DNA of 64,000 bases. It comes from Stenotrophomonas sp. ATCM1_4. Its GTDB lineage: Bacteria > Pseudomonadota > Gammaproteobacteria > Xanthomonadales > Xanthomonadaceae. Below are positions 17,686 through 25,320 of the stretch, in pieces. How positions within the stretch are numbered: the stretch's first letter is position 1; every line of letters begins with the position of its first letter. Both the position numbers and the translations under genes were made by a program. The notes under the pieces are model-generated. The model had not been told where the DNA came from. It was given only the letters and a program-made list of their open reading frames with translations, and made no database searches. The stretch covers positions 1,308,009-1,372,008 of the forward strand of contig NZ_QPFB01000001.1 of assembly GCF_004348115.1 (NCBI RefSeq), written 5' to 3'.

Positions 17686-18435
17686 TCAACCGTTCAAGCG
17701 CAGCAGGGTGTTCGCGCTGCGCGCGTTCTCGTCGCCGTGCTTGATGACCTTCACCTGCATTTCGAACTGGCGCTGCAGCTGGATCATCTGCACCAGCGCG
17801 CCGGCGGCATCGACGTTGCTGGATTCCAGCATGCCGCTGTCCAGCGCCTTGCCCTGGCGTTGCGCGAAGGGCTGGGTGGGGTCGGTGTTGCGCATCAGCC
17901 CGTCCAGGCCGCGGGCCAGGCGTTCGTCGGGCGCCTCGACGACCTTCAAGCGTCCGATCATCGCCATCGTCTGCGGGCCTTCGCCCAACGGGATGATCGA
18001 CACGGTGCCGTCGTGGCCGATCTCCATCGCCTGGTGCGGCGGAATGGCGATCGGGTTGCCGTTGTCGTCGAGTACGGTGTTGCCTTCGGCGGTGACCAGT
18101 TGGCCGTTGGGCGTCATCGACAACGCGCCAGCGCGGGTGTACGCCTCACTGCCGTCGTTGGACTGCACCGCAAGCCAGCTGCCCGGCTGCAGCGAAAGAT
18201 CCAGCGCGTTGCCGGTGATCTGCTGCGCGCCGATGCGACGATTGAAGCCGGCATCCACGTGCAGTGCGTCCACGCGCGAGGCGTAACCCGGGCCCTGGAT
18301 GCGGAATGCCTCGGTGTTGGCCAGCGCTTCCTTGAAGCCCGGCGTGTCGGCATTGGCCAGGTTGTGCGACACGGTCCCCTGCGCCTGCAGCGAGGCGCGG
18401 GCGCCGGTCATGGCAACGTAAAGGGCTTTGTCCAT
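17686..18435 (-). CDS. flgF: Proximal rod protein FlgF
   Basis: The product (249 aa) is a proximal rod subunit. It has the rod/hook N-terminus MDKALYVAMTGARASLQAQGTVSHNLANADTPGFKEAL. The C-terminal helix is ESSNVDAAGALVQMIQLQRQFEMQVKVIKHGDENA, and ending in ANTLLRLN it matches FlgF length (about 250 aa). It lies 134 bp after flgE, and a terminator follows it. Confidence 0.95.
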   Translation of the reverse strand: MDKALYVAMTGARASLQAQGTVSHNLANADTPGFKEALANTEAFRIQGPGYASRVDALHVDAGFNRRIGAQQITGNALDLSLQPGSWLAVQSNDGSEAYTRAGALSMTPNGQLVTAEGNTVLDDNGNPIAIPPHQAMEIGHDGTVSIIPLGEGPQTMAMIGRLKVVEAPDERLARGLDGLMRNTDPTQPFAQRQGKALDSGMLESSNVDAAGALVQMIQLQRQFEMQVKVIKHGDENARSANTLLRLNG

Positions 18436-18569
18436 TCGGGGGCAGGGAACAGGAAGTAGGGAAGGGGAGGCGGTGCGTCACCGGCAACGGGAAAAGGCGG
18501 GTGGGCGGTGGCTCCAGGCGATACCTGAGGCCCTCAACCCACCACCACGTCCTGTTCCCGATCCGGCGG

Positions 18570-19790
18570 TTAGCGGATGTTGATGACGGTCTGCGTGATC
18601 TGGTCCTGCGTCGAGACCATCTGCGCATTGGCCTGGAAGTTGCGCTGGGCCACGATCATGTTGACCAGCTGTTCGGTCAGGTCGACCGTGGACGCTTCCA
18701 GCGAGCCGGACTGGATCTGGCCCAGGTCGGAGGTGTCCGGTGCGCCGGTGCGTGCGATGCCGGACGCATTGGTCTCGGTCCACACGTTGTTGCCCATGCT
18801 CTGCAGGCCCTGCGGGTTGTTGAAGTTGGTCAGGGCAACCTGGCCGAGCGCGGTGTCGGCGCCATTGGAGTAACGCGCGTAGACCACGCCGGTGGTGTCG
18901 ATGCTGATTTCGGTCAGCTTGCCCGAGGCGTAGCCGTCCTGGCGGGTGTCGCGCAGCGCGAACTTCTCGCCGTACTGCGTGGAGCCGCTCACGTCCAAGG
19001 TCAGGTTGAGCACGCCGGCGCCGGTGGCGGGCGTGAACGGATCCAGCGTGATCTGGCCGTTGGCCGGATTCAGCAGCGCACCGCTGTTGGAGAACTCCAG
19101 CGTGGTCGGCGCACCGACGGACTGGCCGTCGACATAGTTGTAGACCTGCCACTCGTTGGCGTTGGCACCCTTGACGAAGTAGGACGTCTGGGTGTGGCTG
19201 ACGCCCAGCGAGTCGTACACGGTCACGCCGCCGGTGGACTGGTTGTAGCTGTTGGAGTTGCTCGGGTCGAACGTTGCGATGGTCGGTTCGCTGGCGTTGG
19301 CCGGCAGGGTGAAGGCAAGGTTGACCAGGCCGGTCTGCTTGGGCGCGCTGTCGGTGGCCAGCACCTGCAGGTCGGTCAGCGTGCCGTCGAAGCGGGTGCC
19401 ATCGGCGCTCGGCGCGTAGACCTGAAGGCGTGCGCCCTGCGGGTTGACGACATAGCCGCTCTTGTCGGTCTGGAAGTTGCCGGCGCGCGAGTACACGCGC
19501 GTGCCGTTCATGCTCAGCGTGAAGAAGCCTTCGCCCTCGATGGCCATGTCCAGGCTGCGCCCGGTCTGGTCGATGTTGCCCTGCGAGAACTGCTGCGCCA
19601 CGCCACTCAGGCGCACGCCCGAACCGATCGCATTGCGCGAAAGCCCGTAGCTGGTCGAGTTGAACAGGTCGACGAACTCCGCACGCGACTCCTTGAAGCC
19701 GGTGGTGTTGACATTGGCGATGTTGTTGGCGGTGACGTTCAGGTCGGCGTTGGCGGCGTTGATGCCGGACAGCGATACGTTGAAGCCCAT
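18570..19790 (-). CDS. flgE: Flagellar hook protein FlgE
   Basis: The product (406 aa) is the hook subunit, polymerised under the FlgD cap. The N-terminus is GFNVSLSGINAANADLNVTANNIANVNTTGFKESRAEFVD. The C-terminus is STVDLTEQLVNMIVAQRNFQANAQMVSTQDQITQTVINI. The ATG at 19790 is chosen because it gives the canonical MGFN start. The open frame continues upstream into flgD in another register without family similarity. It is 29 bp after flgD. Confidence 0.96.
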   Translation of the reverse strand: MGFNVSLSGINAANADLNVTANNIANVNTTGFKESRAEFVDLFNSTSYGLSRNAIGSGVRLSGVAQQFSQGNIDQTGRSLDMAIEGEGFFTLSMNGTRVYSRAGNFQTDKSGYVVNPQGARLQVYAPSADGTRFDGTLTDLQVLATDSAPKQTGLVNLAFTLPANASEPTIATFDPSNSNSYNQSTGGVTVYDSLGVSHTQTSYFVKGANANEWQVYNYVDGQSVGAPTTLEFSNSGALLNPANGQITLDPFTPATGAGVLNLTLDVSGSTQYGEKFALRDTRQDGYASGKLTEISIDTTGVVYARYSNGADTALGQVALTNFNNPQGLQSMGNNVWTETNASGIARTGAPDTSDLGQIQSGSLEASTVDLTEQLVNMIVAQRNFQANAQMVSTQDQITQTVINIR

Positions 19791-19819
19791 GGTGGTAACT
19801 CCTGGCGGGTTCGGGGGGC

Positions 19820-20491
19820 TCAGCTGACGCGGAGCACGTAGTCGAGCGGGGCAGTGCCCAGGCCCTTGAGGTTCAGGTAGAGGCCGTCGGAACCGACGGT
19901 CACGCTTTCCACCTCGGCCTGCACGTAGGTGTTCAGCTTGGTCGAGGCGCCGCTGCTGTCCGAGTGGGTGGCGGCGATGGTGTAGCTGCCGGCGGGCATG
20001 CGGTTGCCGCTGGCGTCGGTGCCGTCCCACTGGAAGTTGACCTCGCCGGCGGCGTCGGCCGGCACGCTCAGCGTGGTGACCTTCTGGCCGTTCGCATCGG
20101 TGATCTCGACGGTGACGGTGCCGGCCGATGGGGCCGCCACGGTGCCGCTGGTACCCCCTTCGCCTTCGAGGCTGAACTTGGTCGAAGGCACCATCACCTC
20201 GTGGCCAACCAGCGAGGCGCCCTTGAGGATCTGGTCGCTGGACATCGCCGACTGGAAGGTCTTGACGGTGGTGTTCAGGTCGGTGATGCCCTGCACGGTG
20301 GACAGCTGGGCCATCTGCGACACCATCTGGCTGTTGTCCATCGGCTTGGTCGGGTCCTGGTGCTGCAGCTGGGTGGTCATCAGCTTCAGGAAGTCGGCCT
20401 GGTCGAGGCTGTCGTTCTTCTTGGTCTTGGCATTGGCCGTGGCGTTCAGGCCGAGCGAGCCGTAGATATCGGAGGAGACGCTGGTGGTCAT
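19820..20491 (-). CDS. flgD: Hook-cap scaffold protein FlgD
   Basis: The product (223 aa) caps the growing hook. The N-terminal signature is SLDQADFLKLMTTQLQHQDPTKPMDNSQMVSQMAQLSTVQGI. Tudor-like and Ig-like segments follow, including VEITDANGQKVTTLSVPADAAGEVNFQWDGTDASGNRMPAGSYTI, the FlgD_ig pattern. The ATG at 20491 is preferred to an upstream TTG at 20521, which would overlap flgC. It lies 26 bp after flgC and 29 bp before flgE. Confidence 0.95.
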   Translation of the reverse strand: MTTSVSSDIYGSLGLNATANAKTKKNDSLDQADFLKLMTTQLQHQDPTKPMDNSQMVSQMAQLSTVQGITDLNTTVKTFQSAMSSDQILKGASLVGHEVMVPSTKFSLEGEGGTSGTVAAPSAGTVTVEITDANGQKVTTLSVPADAAGEVNFQWDGTDASGNRMPAGSYTIAATHSDSSGASTKLNTYVQAEVESVTVGSDGLYLNLKGLGTAPLDYVLRVS

Positions 20492-20517
20492 GTCGGTGGG
20501 TTCCGGTTGGGCGGGCG

Positions 20518-20925
20518 TCAACGGCCCATCGTCAGCGTGGCCAGGGCCAGTTCCCTGGCGGTGCTGAGCATCTCCACGCCGGCCTGGTAGTTGCGGGAGG
20601 TCGAGATCAGGTTGACCATCTGCGCCACCGGATCGACGTCGGGCGAGTAGACGTAGCCGTCGCCGTCGGCCAGCGGGTGGTTGGGTTCATATCGCTTGAT
20701 CGGCGCCGCATCGCTCTGCGTGACTTCCTTGACCTGCACGCCGGTGAGGTTGGGATCGGTGCGGCTGGTCACGGCCTGGAACACCGGTTCCAGCGGCTTG
20801 TACACCGCCTCCGGCGAACCGGCGATGGAATCGGCGTTGGCCAGGTTGGAGGCGATGGTGCTCATGCGCACCGACTGCGCCTGCAGCGCGGAGCCGGCGA
20901 TGTCGAAGATCGGCAGGTTGCTCAT
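20518..20925 (-). CDS. flgC: Proximal rod protein FlgC
   Basis: The product (135 aa) is a proximal rod subunit. It begins LPIFDIAGSALQAQSVRMSTIASNLANADSIAGSPEAVYKP, and YVYSPDVDPVAQMVNLISTSRNYQAGVEMLSTARELAL closes it. The length equals that of typical FlgC (134 aa). The gap to flgB is 11 bp and to flgD 26 bp. Confidence 0.96.
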   Translation of the reverse strand: MSNLPIFDIAGSALQAQSVRMSTIASNLANADSIAGSPEAVYKPLEPVFQAVTSRTDPNLTGVQVKEVTQSDAAPIKRYEPNHPLADGDGYVYSPDVDPVAQMVNLISTSRNYQAGVEMLSTARELALATLTMGR

Positions 20926-20936
20926 GGCGTCGTTCC

Positions 20937-21335
20937 TTACTGGCCGGTGATGGCGGTGAGCATCGTGCGCACCTTCGATTCGACGAAGCTCAGCGAGGCG
21001 CGGTATTCCAGTGCGGCGCGGCCGTAGGCGGCGCGCTCGGCGTCGGGGTCGACGGTGTTGCCATCCAGACTGGGCTGGGCCGCCTCGCGGGTGATCTGGA
21101 ACGGATTCAGCCCGTCCCCGCCGATGGCGTAGTGCTGTTCGGCCGTGGCGGCCAGCTGGCCATTGCCGGCCATGCCCTGGGCGTGGCGCAGGGCGGCATC
21201 GAAGTCGATGTCACGCGCCTTGTACCCCGGCGTGTCGGCATTGCTCAGGTTGCTGGCGATCAGCTTCATGCGCTGCTCGCGCAACGGCATGGCCTGGGCA
21301 TGGATGCCCAGATAGTCGGAAATCAGGTTGGCCAT
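20937..21335 (-). CDS. flgB: Proximal rod protein FlgB
   Basis: The product (132 aa) is the most proximal rod subunit and the first gene of flgBCDEF. It begins ISDYLGIHAQAMPLREQRMKLIASNLSNADTPGYKARDIDF and ends AALEYRASLSFVESKVRTMLTAITGQ, both standard for FlgB. The start ATG is 33 bp downstream of an essentially perfect sigma-54 promoter. Confidence 0.96.
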   Translation of the reverse strand: MANLISDYLGIHAQAMPLREQRMKLIASNLSNADTPGYKARDIDFDAALRHAQGMAGNGQLAATAEQHYAIGGDGLNPFQITREAAQPSLDGNTVDPDAERAAYGRAALEYRASLSFVESKVRTMLTAITGQ

Positions 21336-21368
21336 GTGGTGGCTCCCACGGAACGTTGCCGGGGAAGC

Positions 21369-21384
21369 TGCAAGCCGCGTGCCA
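21369..21384 (-). promoter_or_regulatory. Sigma-54 promoter of flgBCDEF
   Basis: The minus strand reads TGGCACGCGGCTTGCA, a full match to TGGCACR-N4-TTGCW. It lies 34 bp upstream of the flgB ATG. It should be driven by RpoN with FleQ. Confidence 0.88.
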
Positions 21385-21482
21385 GAACGCCCAGCACGGG
21401 CCCGCTCCGGCTCGGCCCGCCTCAGTCACCTATCGGGCAGCAGGTCAGCCAGGTTGCGGGGAAAGGCAGGAAGCCGTTCCCT

Positions 21483-21500
21483 TCCCCCGCCTGCGGGGGA
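21483..21500. repeat. Hairpin of a dispersed intergenic repeat
   Basis: A perfect inverted repeat, TCCCCCGC-CT-GCGGGGGA, is followed by GGGTGCCCGAAGGGCGGCAGGGG. This arrangement resembles a repeat I know to be scattered between genes in Xanthomonadaceae. It sits between cheV and flgB and may also terminate cheV transcription, but there is no T-run on the minus strand side. Confidence 0.4.
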
Positions 21501-21542
21501 GGGTGCCCGAAGGGCGGCAGGGGACGCGCTTCCGGCCCCGGC

Positions 21543-22487
21543 TCAGGCCGCTTCAGCTACGTGCCGGAGGCGCTGCAGCACGAAGTCGGCCAGTTCGTGC
21601 GGGCTGTACTTGGCGACGAAGGCGTTGGCCCCGACACGCTCGACCATGGCGTTGTTGAATACGCCGGACAAGGAAGTGTGCAGCAGCACGTACAGGCCCG
21701 ACAGGCCCGGATGGCGGCGGATTTCCGTCGTCAGCGTGTAGCCGTCCATGGCCGGCATCTCGATGTCGGAGATGACCATGGCATAGCGTTGCGCCGGGTC
21801 TTCGCCGGCGGCCTGGATCTGCAGCAGGTGCTCCAGCGCCTGCTTGCCGTCGGACAGCAGGGTGGCGGTGACCCCCAGCTGGTCCAGCACGCTCCGGATC
21901 TGCTGGCGGGCCACGCGCGAGTCATCCACGACCAGTACCTGCATCGGCGGGGCGTCGGCCGGCAGCGCCATCGATGGATCCAGCACGGCTTCGCCGCGGA
22001 CCTGGGCAATGTCGGCCAGCACGCTTTCCACGTCGATGACCTGGATCAGCTCGCCCTGGAAGCGCGTCACCGCAGTCAGGTAGGTGGACTCGGCGCCCAG
22101 CTCCGGCGGCGGCTGGATGTCCTCCACCGCGATGTTGACGATCCGCTCCACGCCGCTGACCAGGAAGCCCTGCACCGAGCGGTTGAATTCGGTGACCACC
22201 AGGTAGCCCGGGGCAGTATCGGCTTCCGGCTCGCGCTCGGGGTGGCCGATCGCCAGGCCCAGGTCCAACACCGGCACCGAGCGCCCGCGCACGTCGGCGA
22301 CGCCGGCGAACTGGCCGGGAAGGCCCGGCACCTGGAACAACGCAGGGCGTCGCAGCACTTCCTGCACCTTGAACACGTTCACGCCAAAAAGCTGACGGCC
22401 GCCAAGGCGGAACAGCAGCAGCGCGAGGCGATTGTGGCCGGCCAGCCGGGTGCGCTGGTCGATGCGATTGAGCAGGTCTTGTGACAT
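21543..22487 (-). CDS. cheV: Chemotaxis coupling protein CheV
   Basis: The product (314 aa) is a CheW domain (residues about 10-160) fused to a receiver domain (about 175-310). The receiver shows VLVVDDSRVARQQI and the phospho-acceptor in VISDIEMPAMDG. CheV couples receptors to CheA and is thought to buffer phosphate in adaptation. The ATG at 22487 gives MSQDLLNRIDQRTRLAGHN, as in other CheV proteins; a longer frame to 22517 lacks support. It is divergent from flgA with a shared 110 bp promoter region. CheV next to flgA/flgB is common in gammaproteobacteria. Confidence 0.93.
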   Translation of the reverse strand: MSQDLLNRIDQRTRLAGHNRLALLLFRLGGRQLFGVNVFKVQEVLRRPALFQVPGLPGQFAGVADVRGRSVPVLDLGLAIGHPEREPEADTAPGYLVVTEFNRSVQGFLVSGVERIVNIAVEDIQPPPELGAESTYLTAVTRFQGELIQVIDVESVLADIAQVRGEAVLDPSMALPADAPPMQVLVVDDSRVARQQIRSVLDQLGVTATLLSDGKQALEHLLQIQAAGEDPAQRYAMVISDIEMPAMDGYTLTTEIRRHPGLSGLYVLLHTSLSGVFNNAMVERVGANAFVAKYSPHELADFVLQRLRHVAEAA

Positions 22488-22494
22488 GCCGCCT

Positions 22495-22521
22495 GTATCG
22501 GCGCGGGTCGGGGACAACTTG
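22495..22521 (-). promoter_or_regulatory. Possible sigma-28 promoter of cheV
   Basis: On the minus strand a perfect -10 element, GCCGATAC (22502-22495), lies 7 bp from the cheV start. The -35 box is poor: CAAG with a 15 bp spacer, or TCAA with 16 bp. Confidence 0.45.
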
Positions 22522-22542
22522 AGGCCGGCCTGGGCCGGGTTC

Positions 22543-22558
22543 TGGCACGCCGCTTGCC
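22543..22558 (+). promoter_or_regulatory. Sigma-54 promoter of flgA
   Basis: TGGCACGCCGCTTGCC matches the -24/-12 consensus except for the last base. It lies 39 bp upstream of the flgA start. Confidence 0.82.
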
Positions 22559-22597
22559 TGTGACCGGGCTGGAGTCGTTTGTCCGGAGCCCAGATCC

Positions 22598-23242
22598 ATG
22601 CGCCTGTTCCTGTTGGCCAGCCTGCTGCTGCCGCTGAGTGCCCTTGCCACCGAGTTCCAGCCGGTGGAGAGCATCCGTGTGGCGGCGTTGTCGACCCTGG
22701 CGACCGGGGAGCAGGGCGAGGCCGGGGTCGACGCCGGCCTGCGCATGCCGCGCTGCGCGCAGGGGCTGCGGGCCCAGGCCACGGCCAACACCACGGTGGA
22801 AGTGAGTTGCCCGGACGCCGGTGGCTGGCGCCTGTTCGTGCCGGTCAAGGTGCGCCGCGAGCAGGCCGTGCTGGTGCTGGCACGCGGCGTGGCCGCTGGA
22901 GAAACCCTGGCCGCGGCCGACATCAGTACGGTCCGGCGCGACACCGCGCGGATCGCCGGCGCGGTACTCTCGGCGCCTGAACTGGCGGTGGGACGGGTTG
23001 CGCGGCGCACCTTGAGTGCCGGCAGCCTGCTCTCGTCCAGCGACCTGGTGGCCCAGCGGATCGTCCGTCGGGGCGACAGCGTCGCCCTGGTCTCGCGGCG
23101 GGGCGGGGTGGAAGTCCGAATGGCGGGCCGTGCCCTGGGCGACGCCGGCGAGGGCGAGCGGGTGTCGGTTGAGAACCTGTCTTCACGCCGGGTGATGCAG
23201 GGTGTCACCACGGCGGCCGGCGATGTGCTGGTCAGCCGGTAA
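22598..23242 (+). CDS. flgA: P-ring assembly chaperone FlgA
   Basis: The product (214 aa) is a periplasmic chaperone for FlgI. The signal peptide is MRLFLLASLLLPLSALA. The C-terminal SAF/antifreeze-like domain is clear: FVPVKVRREQAVLVLARGVAAGETLAAADIS, then GDSVALVSRRGGVEVRMAGRALGDAGEGERVSVEN and RRVMQGVTTAAGDVLV. The N-terminal third is less conserved. It is transcribed away from cheV by a sigma-54 promoter and followed by the sigma-28 promoter of flgMN. Confidence 0.93.
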   Translation: MRLFLLASLLLPLSALATEFQPVESIRVAALSTLATGEQGEAGVDAGLRMPRCAQGLRAQATANTTVEVSCPDAGGWRLFVPVKVRREQAVLVLARGVAAGETLAAADISTVRRDTARIAGAVLSAPELAVGRVARRTLSAGSLLSSSDLVAQRIVRRGDSVALVSRRGGVEVRMAGRALGDAGEGERVSVENLSSRRVMQGVTTAAGDVLVSR

Positions 23243-23249
23243 ATTTCGC

Positions 23250-23276
23250 TAAAGAACCCCCGGCCGCTGCCGTTAT
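23250..23276 (+). promoter_or_regulatory. Sigma-28 promoter of flgMN
   Basis: TAAA (23250-23253), a 15 bp spacer, and GCCGTTAT (23269-23276) match the FliA consensus closely. It begins 8 bp after the flgA stop codon and lies 31 bp before flgM. It would give the usual late-class feedback on FlgM. Confidence 0.85.
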
Positions 23277-23307
23277 CGTTTTCGAACCGAATCAGGAATC
23301 CCATCAC

Positions 23308-23610
23308 ATGAGCCAGAAAATCGACGGCGGAATCGCAGCAGCGGCGCAGATGCGCAGTATTGCGGTCAACACCCGGGTCGCCCCGGCCGGCGAGTCCAAG
23401 GCCCAGGCGGTGCAGGCGGCCGATAGTGTCCGCCTGACCGGTGAAGCCACCCAGTTGCAGGCCATGCAGCGCGAGCTGAGCAACGCCTCGGCCATCGACC
23501 CGGCCCGCGTGCAGGCCGTGCGCCAGGCGCTGGAGAACGGCAGCTACCGGATCAACCCCGACGCCATTGCCTCGCGCATGCTGGACCTGGACCGGCAGCT
23601 GCAGGGATGA
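23308..23610 (+). CDS. flgM: Anti-sigma-28 factor FlgM
   Basis: The product (100 aa) binds FliA until the hook-basal body is complete and is then exported. The N-terminal half is Ala/Gln-rich and likely unfolded. The FliA-binding C-terminus fits the family: IDPARVQAVRQALENGSYRINPDAIASRMLDLDRQL. It overlaps flgN by 4 bp (ATGA), so the two are translationally coupled. Confidence 0.94.
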   Translation: MSQKIDGGIAAAAQMRSIAVNTRVAPAGESKAQAVQAADSVRLTGEATQLQAMQRELSNASAIDPARVQAVRQALENGSYRINPDAIASRMLDLDRQLQG

Positions 23611-23945
23611 ACCTCACCATGGCCGATCCGCTGCAGCGGTTGAGCGAGGCGCTGGAAGGCGAGCAGCGCGCCCTGGTCGAGCATGACGTGCCGGCACTGG
23701 TCGCCGCGACCGGCCGGAAGCTCGAAGCCCTGCGCGAACTGGAGCGCAATCCGCCGCTCAACGCTGCCGGTCGCCTGAAGGAACTGGCCGAACGCAACCA
23801 GGCCAACGGCGTACTGCTGTCGCGCCGCCGCCGCGAGGTCAACTGGACCCTGCGCCAGCTCGGTCGCAGCGAAGATGCCCCGGCATACGACGCCAAGGGC
23901 CAGACTGAAACCCTGCAGGCACGCCGACCGTTGGCAGTGGCCTGA
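23607..23945 (+). CDS. flgN: FlgK/FlgL export chaperone FlgN
   Basis: The product (112 aa) is a helical cytoplasmic protein beginning MADPLQRLSEALEGEQRALVEHDVPALVAATGRKLEALRELE. This LxxLxxxLxxExxAL pattern is typical of FlgN. It contains the basic segment LSRRRREVNWTLRQLGR. The family chaperones the junction proteins FlgK and FlgL. The call rests on size, helical pattern and its place after flgM, where FlgN is almost always found. Confidence 0.88.
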   Translation: MNLTMADPLQRLSEALEGEQRALVEHDVPALVAATGRKLEALRELERNPPLNAAGRLKELAERNQANGVLLSRRRREVNWTLRQLGRSEDAPAYDAKGQTETLQARRPLAVA

Positions 23946-24055
23946 GTCCGGCCGCCCGCTGCGGCGGCTGTTGAAGCGCGCAAACGCGCAGTCCGGCAGC
24001 AAACGCCTGCCGGCATCCGGCTATAGTGACGGCCCCGTTTCAGTGCCGTACCGCC

Positions 24056-25276
24056 GTGACCCAGATCGATACCCCTTCCCTGGCCCCCCTTCCGTCGTCG
24101 GCCGCCCTGCGCGCCCTCGGTGAGCGGGTCAAGCATGGCCTGCTGGTGTTCAACAACCGGCTGGAGGTGAGCATCGCCAATGCGCTGGTGCGTGAACTGT
24201 TCGGCGTCGATGAAGCCGGCAGCAGCGGCCTGGCCCGCGAGCTGGAACGGCTGTTGCCGTCCTTCGCGATCCCGCAGGTCCGCGAGAGTGGCAACTGGAA
24301 TGGCAGCCTGCCGATCGGCGAGCGCGTGATCACCGTGCACCTGCACCATCATGCCGACGCGGCCGGGGAATCCTTCCTGGCGTTGTTCCAGCAGGTGGAT
24401 GGCCCGGAGGACTACGAGCGCGAGCTGCAGCAGCGCCACGCCGAGCTGCGCCAGGCCTACCTGCGCCTCAACGGTGCCCAGGAGAAGCTGCTGCAGTCGG
24501 AGAAGATGGCCTCCATCGGCCAGCTGGCCGCGGGCGTGGCCCACGAGATCAACAACCCGATCGGTTACGTGCATTCCAACCTGGGCAGTCTGCAGGAATA
24601 CCTGCGCAGCCTGTTCACCGTCATCGAGGCCTACGAGCGCGCCTTGCGCGCGCCGGACCCCAAGGCGCTGATCGCCGAGATCGATGACATCCGCGACCGC
24701 CTGGACATCGACTTCATCAGCCGCGATCTGCCGCAGCTGATGGCCGAATCCCGCGAGGGCATCGAGCGGGTGACCCGCATCGTGCGCGACCTGAAGGACT
24801 TCTCGTACTCCGGCCGCGACGAGTCCTGGAAGCTGGCCGACCTGCACGCCGGCCTCGAGTCGACCATCAACATCATCTGGAACGAGCTCAAGTACAAGGT
24901 CACACTGGAGCGCCATTACGGCGAGCTGCCGATGATCGAGTGCCTGCCTTCGGAGTTGAACCAGGTCTACATGAACCTGCTGCTCAACGCCGGCCACGCC
25001 ATCGCCGAGCGCGGCAACATCATCGTCAGCACCGGGGTGGAGGGCGAGGAGGTCTGGGTGCAGTTCGAGGACGACGGCGCCGGCATCTCGCCGGAACTGC
25101 GCCAGCGCATCTTCGACCCGTTCTTCACCACCAAGCCGGTCGGCAGCGGTACCGGCCTGGGCCTGTCGATCTCCTACGGCATCATCAACAAGCATCACGG
25201 CCGCATCGACGTGGAAAGCACGGTTGGCGAAGGTTCGCGCTTCCGCATCGTGCTGCCGGTCCGCCAGCCCAAGTAG
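24056..25276 (+). CDS. Sensor histidine kinase, RavS-like
   Basis: The product (406 aa) is a soluble histidine kinase. A PAS-like segment lies at about residues 20-115. A coiled region and a HisKA H-box, ASIGQLAAGVAHEINNPIGYV (His163), follow. The ATPase domain has NLLLNAGHAI (N box), VQFEDDGAGI (G1), DPFFTTK (F) and GTGLGLSISYGI (G2). No membrane segment is seen. The GTG at 24056 is chosen; another GTG at 24026 would add ten residues. It faces the GGDEF-EAL-receiver gene, their stop codons being 44 bp apart. In Xanthomonas the kinase RavS phosphorylates the GGDEF-EAL-receiver protein RavR, encoded alongside. The arrangement here matches, so I infer the same pairing. Confidence 0.85.
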   Translation: MTQIDTPSLAPLPSSAALRALGERVKHGLLVFNNRLEVSIANALVRELFGVDEAGSSGLARELERLLPSFAIPQVRESGNWNGSLPIGERVITVHLHHHADAAGESFLALFQQVDGPEDYERELQQRHAELRQAYLRLNGAQEKLLQSEKMASIGQLAAGVAHEINNPIGYVHSNLGSLQEYLRSLFTVIEAYERALRAPDPKALIAEIDDIRDRLDIDFISRDLPQLMAESREGIERVTRIVRDLKDFSYSGRDESWKLADLHAGLESTINIIWNELKYKVTLERHYGELPMIECLPSELNQVYMNLLLNAGHAIAERGNIIVSTGVEGEEVWVQFEDDGAGISPELRQRIFDPFFTTKPVGSGTGLGLSISYGIINKHHGRIDVESTVGEGSRFRIVLPVRQPK

Positions 25277-25320
25277 CAGCACCCCCGGGCGCGAAGCCGA
25301 ACCGCCCGTCCACGCCGGCG

